23,974 nt of DNA from Apostichopus californicus (taxonomy: Eukaryota > Echinodermata > Holothuroidea > Aspidochirotida > Stichopodidae), in the NCBI GenBank assembly GCA_020650975.1, contig JAIPMN010016575.1, forward strand, positions 1-23,974. Reading direction: 5' to 3'. A program made the position numbers and the translations under genes. Of this stretch, positions 19,422 through 23,974 are shown in pieces; the first letter of the stretch is position 1, and each line of letters starts with the position of its first letter. The notes beneath the pieces were generated by a model. The model did no database searches. It saw only the letters and a program-made list of their open reading frames with translations, and had not been told where the DNA came from.

Positions 19422-22400
19422 TTACTTTTCAGCATTGTCGGCGATCTCCTTCATTTGGGAGACACCCATGATCCACTTGTCAAGCCACTGAGAATAGGAA
19501 AGGTCATCAACTTTGACCCAAGGGGTCAAATGCTGAGCTGGCTGGTCCCACCTGAAAGCAGAGTGGAGCAAATTAATTTAGTATACTGCCACATAGTGAT
19601 CTGTTATGGTAAAAATAAAAGCGTTTAGCTTGAGCCAAATTAAAGCTGTTCTCGACTCCTCGAATTACTAGGGATAATGATGTCACTAGGGGGAAGGGGG
19701 AGGGGTAAGGAGGAGAGAGAGCCACTCACCACGCAGTCAGGTCAGATCTGGTTTTCATGCAAACATTAATGGCCTCTGCTCCCTCTGTGAGTCTAGCCTG
19801 TAGGACAGGGCCTAGTTGCTCATTCTGCCTGGCATCTTTATCTCTGACTTGTTCACACAGTTCTGTATGAAGGAGAGGATGAGAAGGGTCAATACGTGTG
19901 CTGAATATATCCTAAACATGGTATTCAGCGTAAGTTACACGGATGTGTTTCATAACACAAGATTAATGATGAAGAAAGAAAAGAAGACAGGAGAACAAAC
20001 ACAAAATACACAACATTGCATAACACTAGACTACATACACATAATGTAACTTAACATAACATCTCCTCTCCATTAACACCTCCTCCTTCCACAATCCCAC
20101 TGACGATGCTGACAGTCACACACCTTTAGTATGTTGAATAATGTCAACATCCTTGTCATGGAAGGATGCCAGAGTGCCCTGCAGGTAATCATGACTACGT
20201 AGGAGACCTCTGATATCCTCTACTTCACATTTCATCCTGACCACAAGAGGCAGCAGTTTCTCGGAAGCCTATCGAGAATAATGAAAATAAAAAGACATTC
20301 TCGATATTGGTTGACCGTGTCAAAGTTGGAGCTTATCAAGCCTACTTAATGTTACTGTTTCATCGACTTCCCTTCTCGTCTTCTCTCTGATTATTTTTTC
20401 CGTAACTTCTCCGTTCTGAATTATCTTTCTCACTTTGGGCTTCAGTGCTTATAAAGCCTACATTGCTAAACATGTTGACCTCTGCTGACATCAAATGACC
20501 TTTGACCTCCACCATAAACAGCAGGGCTTCTCGAACTCAATACGAGACATCCACATGGAACGTCCATGGTCCATTCAAGTGTTCTCTCTTGAGATGTTGT
20601 GTCAACGAGACATAAATAACACATGAACGAATACACATGAAAAAGAATGAGGAAAATTAATTTTCATTTCATCATTTTGACTTTGTGACAGCTGATAAGG
20701 ATGTTTAAGGAGACATAACAAATATCTGAACCATTGAGTAATAACCCAAAAGAAATAAATTCCCCAAGACCAACTGCAACCGTTGAGGCTTGCATCTCTG
20801 ATGGGACTATAAATTAAGGAGTTTAATTCGTGATTAGTTCTTGATGTATTCACAAATAAGAAGAGACCTGACAAAGAAGTGGGATCGATCTTGATATTTA
20901 CCAGGTAAGGGGGGAAGTGCAAGGCCGTCTGTATACGCATGAGAGCATCACCACCAAAGGCCGGGGAGGTATTGTTAAATCTGGATATCGAGAGTTGATT
21001 TGTGGGTTTCAATTCTCCACTAAAGAAAGAAAGAAAAAAAAAGAATCAGAAAAGTAATTTTTTAAGAAAGATTTTAAATCATTTAACATAAAGCTTTTTA
21101 GAAACAATCAAAAGAGCTGTTACAGAGAATTTGAAAAACATTATTAAAAAAGTGGACCCCTCCCACCCTAAAAATAAAGAGAAAAAAAGAACATGGAAGA
21201 CGCAAAAGGAGAAGAAATTGATAGGATCAATCAAGTGTGATAAGAGAAGAGTAATAAGATTGTTATTTAAGGAGGTTTTTAAAGAGCTGTCATTAGAATT
21301 TTGACTTTACTTTCTGGAAGTTTGAGGTGGATCCCAGGTTTTTACAAAGGGGGCATGGCAATAAGATCGTTGAAATGGGGGTGGGAGGGGAGCAGTAGTA
21401 GTCCCCTCTGGATCCCCTCCAGTAATTAGGTACCCTGAACCAAACTAAGGTAACTATGTGTAATTACAATCACATCATTACTCTTCAGTTATTAATCCAG
21501 AAATGAAAATTAAACTTTGATGAATCGATGATAACACTGATGCTATATCTCTACCTGGCTAACTGGGTTTGATGGAGCATTTCCAGAGAAAGTCCATGAA
21601 ATGCTGAAATTTCAATGGCCGATGAGTCTTTCAAGCTTGTTGCCATGGCGACTGTTCCTGCCTCATGCTCACACACAGCTTTCTGAATGTAACTGCCAAT
21701 CTGTAAGAACCAAAATAATACAAGAAAAGTAAGTAATTTGCCAAAAATATTTGCCAAAAAAAAATGAAGATTAGGATCACCGAGAGTCTTGCACTTGGCA
21801 GTTACGAAGGTAACCGTGATGTTCAAATTACATCCTGCAGTACAAATTAAAAACAAGCTGGTTTCAATTACATTCAGCAGTAAACAATTACACCCCACAG
21901 AAACATGGAACAACCAAAGGAACTAAAGAAAACCAAGCAACTTGTAAAATAAAAAACAGTCATTAATATACACATTGATAACACAGAAAAGAGTAACACA
22001 GAAAAGAGGTACCAAAATAATTCCCAAATAATAAATTTAAAATTCGCTGATTCACAAATAGAGAAAAGTCTATTAACTATTGGCACATAGAAAAATTGCA
22101 TTTTGTATGAAAGGAATCGTCCAAGCCAAAAAATAAGTCAGTAACACCTTTAAGGAAGATTTAAAGAAGAAATTTAGAGACATAAATTTTGACCAAACTT
22201 ACATTCCTCCTAGTCTCTTCCAGCTGCTTTCTGCTGTTGAGATTTTCAGTGATTAAAACTTGGATCAGACTTTGCTTTTTGTCCTGGAAGGAAAACAGAG
22301 AGATATCGCAGATGATTAAGAAATGGCATAGTTACAGGGATTAGGTACATATCTGAGCTTTTCACTCCATGTGAACTTCTGAAAATCTTGTATTTGAGTT

Positions 22401-23927
22401 TATCATTAATGTCTGGTTCGGTTACAGAGGCTATCTGTCATATCTGAGTTTAGCACTCACTGTTATATTTAGAAAATATTGCAGTTGTCTTTACTTTCTA
22501 TTGATCAAATCTAAGCTCTGCATTCACTTTTAACTTTTGAAAATGTTATGATCGTCTTAACTTTACCAAGACTTGATCTGAGTTTCGGCTGCATTCACTG
22601 ACTGCTACGTTCTGGAAATGTAATACGCCTGTAATTTTCACGGACAGTATCTTTTTAACTTTTACACTTACTGTTAACTTCTGGAAATCTTGTATTTGTC
22701 TGTACTTGTCAAAGAGGGCCCTTCTGTGTTCACGGACTGCATCTTTTAACTTTGACACTTACTGTTAACTTCTGGAAATCTTGTATTTGTCTGTACTTGT
22801 CAAAGAGGGCCTCCTGTTTTCACAGACTGTATCTTTTAACTTTTACACTTACTGTTAACTTCTGGAAATCTTGTACTTGTCAAAGAGGGCCTCCTGTTTT
22901 CACGGACAGTATCTTTTAACTTTAACACTTACTGTTAACTTCTGGAAATCTTGTATTTGTCTGTACTTGTCAAAGAGGGCCTCTTGTTCTTCCTTGCTGA
23001 CAGCCGCCTGTTCTTGTAGGTCCTCTTGTTGTACTTTCAACATCTTAACAGCTGCAGACGTCGCCACAAGATTCAATTCCTCTCGAAACAAAGTTCTTTG
23101 TAGAATGACAAAAGGGGTCTGTCGTTTCACAAAGTGAATTTGCAAGTTTTGGGGTCTAAGGGCTATACCAGGAGTTCTCAATTTTACAGTGAAAGTAGGG
23201 CAGGGGGGGGGGGGTTGGGGTGAAAGCAAACTTTGGTACATTGGTAGGAGCAAAGGGCCTGGCAGCAAATAAATCCCACAGTACCCTAGATTATTGAGCA
23301 ATGTTCATTAATAGGCTGACAGACTGCTCAAGCGTACAGCTTTAAGGGTCTGCATACTCAACTAATGCAAGATTGGGAACCAATTTGTCGGGGTTGTTGC
23401 AGGGTGAATTGAAATCTTCAGCAAGCCTGATATGACCTACCTACTGAGGGCCACTCCGCCCTACAAAGAATACTTATTCGGCTGGAAGTGTTTGCACTCT
23501 TGCAATACATGTACAAGGTACAAACTATAACCCTGTTTATCCCTGCCAAATTTAAGGCTAAAAACATTTTCAGTTACACCTCAGTCAGAATAAAGACAAA
23601 GTGGCTTGTATATATTACCTATTCCTAATTGGCAATGTGGTTTGTAACTCTACAATCTAAATGGCAGACATAATTAGTATGTTGTTATCTTTTCTGTTAA
23701 AAGCCACTGAACTGGTCACTGAACGCTGAATATCAATAATGTTTAAATGAGAGACGTATGTGTATTTACTTTGCTAGTTCCAATTCTCCTGGACGGTTTG
23801 CGAATCTCTCGTTAAACTTCTGTTCCATTTGCATGACCATGTGGTTTAGTTGGTTATTCATCTTTGCTGTCAATGTTCTGTTCTTTTCACCTTCCATGAA
23901 TCTCTGAATATGTACTAACTGCTTCTC
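19422..23927 (-). CDS. HAUS5: Probable HAUS augmin-like complex subunit 5, C-terminal eight exons (partial)
   Basis: Minus-strand exons: 23770-23927, 22933-23095, 22203-22283, 21555-21700, 20902-21019, 20124-20268, 19730-19862 and 19422-19551. All introns are GT...AG and all phases join, giving 357 residues and TAA. The 5' part lies beyond the window. The protein is mostly helical and charged with coiled-coil character (KMLKVQQEDLQEQAAVSKEE and similar). It ends in a Trp-rich segment, LTAWWDQPAQHLTPWVKV then SYSQWLDKW. I assign it to HAUS5, about 630 residues in vertebrates, from the coiled-coil build and this C-terminal Trp/Pro motif. Augmin recruits gamma-tubulin to existing spindle microtubules so that new ones branch off. 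The exon structure is firm; the family name is less certain, and another coiled-coil centrosomal protein is possible. Confidence 0.65.
19552..22202 (-). other. Introns between the distal HAUS5-like exons
   Basis: The introns are 19552-19729, 19863-20123, 20269-20901, 21020-21554 and 21701-22202. The donors are GTGAGT, GTGTGT, GTAAAT, GTAGAG and GTAAGT. They contain a G-rich tract near 21376-21390 and T-rich or A-rich runs, and no other recognisable feature. Confidence 0.8.
22284..22670 (-). other. Rest of the intron downstream of the repeat array
   Basis: The remainder of the intron, with acceptor TTCCAG at its end. It carries degraded copies of the 90-bp unit, recognisable by ttctgaaaatcttgtatttg near 22376 and cactcactgtta near 22456. 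Confidence 0.6.
22672..22931 (-). repeat. Tandem repeat of exon end plus splice donor (units of about 90 bp)
   Basis: Three units, about 22671-22761 (91 bp), 22762-22851 (90 bp) and 22852-22931 (80 bp), follow the exon at 22933-23095 in the gene's direction. Each repeats the last 50 or so coding bases of that exon (frame EALFDKYRQIQDFQKLT), the donor GTAAGTGT and about 35 bases of intron. The unit at 22852 lacks 10 bp. A degenerate fourth unit is visible at about 22610-22670, and weaker echoes reach back to about 22370. This is a tandem expansion across an exon-intron boundary. Confidence 0.9.
22763..22813 (-). other. Potential 51-nt pseudo-exon in the repeat
   Basis: The middle unit has an AG just before the duplicated coding stretch (GAAAACAG) and a GTAAGT just after it. 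The 51 bases between encode EALFDKYRQIQDFQKLT in phase 0, so inclusion would duplicate 17 coiled-coil residues without a frameshift. The neighbouring units would be 52 nt (22672-22723) and 41 nt (22853-22893), which break the frame. The AG is a weak acceptor because its pyrimidine tract is poor. Confidence 0.45.
23096..23769 (-). other. HAUS5-like intron with poly-G tract
   Basis: Intron between exons 22933-23095 and 23770-23927, with donor GTAAAT and acceptor CTACAAAG, a weak site fixed by phase and by lack of an alternative in frame. A poly-G run lies at about 23202-23213. An open frame reads through the acceptor into the intron, but that is chance. Confidence 0.7.
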
Positions 23928-23940
23928 CTGCCAATGAAAT

Positions 23941-23974
23941 ATATAAAGTATATATATATATATATGTATATATA
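23941..23974. repeat. (TA)n microsatellite
   Basis: An almost pure TA tract at the right window edge, in the intron upstream of the last visible HAUS5-like exon. Confidence 0.9.

Noticed and set aside
22900-23301. 133-codon minus-strand frame running past the exon at 22933-23095
   Set aside because: The extra N-terminal part (Pro-rich, low complexity) lies in the intron; phase and homology support the acceptor at 23096.
1-23974. CRISPR array, operon or prokaryotic system
   Set aside because: The tandem repeats seen have no regular unique spacers, and all genes are spliced eukaryotic genes.

Overview
This window is animal nuclear DNA. Its protein-coding exons are small, have GT/AG boundaries with intact phase, and are separated by AT-rich introns, and every gene I could name is a conserved metazoan gene. 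The AT-rich background, frequent poly-G/C tracts, hAT remnant and tRNA-derived repeat fit a marine invertebrate deuterostome such as an echinoderm. The species is my inference and is not shown by the sequence. There is no bacterial or plasmid character.

Layout, left to right. (1) Bases 1-99: an inverted repeat whose arms carry a hammerhead-ribozyme-like core. (2) About 100-3147: apparent intron or upstream DNA with short tandem repeats and a tRNA-like element on the minus strand. (3) 3148-5805, plus: the last three coding exons of SMG9 (nonsense-mediated decay), with its 5' part outside the window. (4) 6580-10314, minus: a complete four-exon Flattop gene (CFAP126/FLTP, cilia and basal bodies). 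(5) 10315-10991: a short divergent promoter region between Flattop and eIF3F. (6) 10992-14687, plus: a complete eight-exon EIF3F gene (282 residues). (7) 16405-17469: an internally deleted hAT DNA transposon with a broken transposase C-terminus. (8) 19422-23927, minus: the last eight coding exons of a coiled-coil protein that I assign to HAUS5 (augmin subunit). One of its introns holds a roughly 90-bp tandem expansion of an exon end plus its splice donor.

SMG9 and Flattop are convergent, with poly(A) signals only about 35 bp apart. Flattop and EIF3F are divergent with 677 bp between start codons. EIF3F and HAUS5 are convergent with a transposon between them. The genes do not form one pathway: mRNA surveillance, cilia, translation initiation and spindle assembly. 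The couplings worth attention are shared regulatory space, not shared function.

The strongest candidates for something unusual are the hammerhead-like inverted repeat at 1-99 and the tandem array of near-identical 5' splice sites and pseudo-exons in the HAUS5-like gene at about 22,610-22,932.
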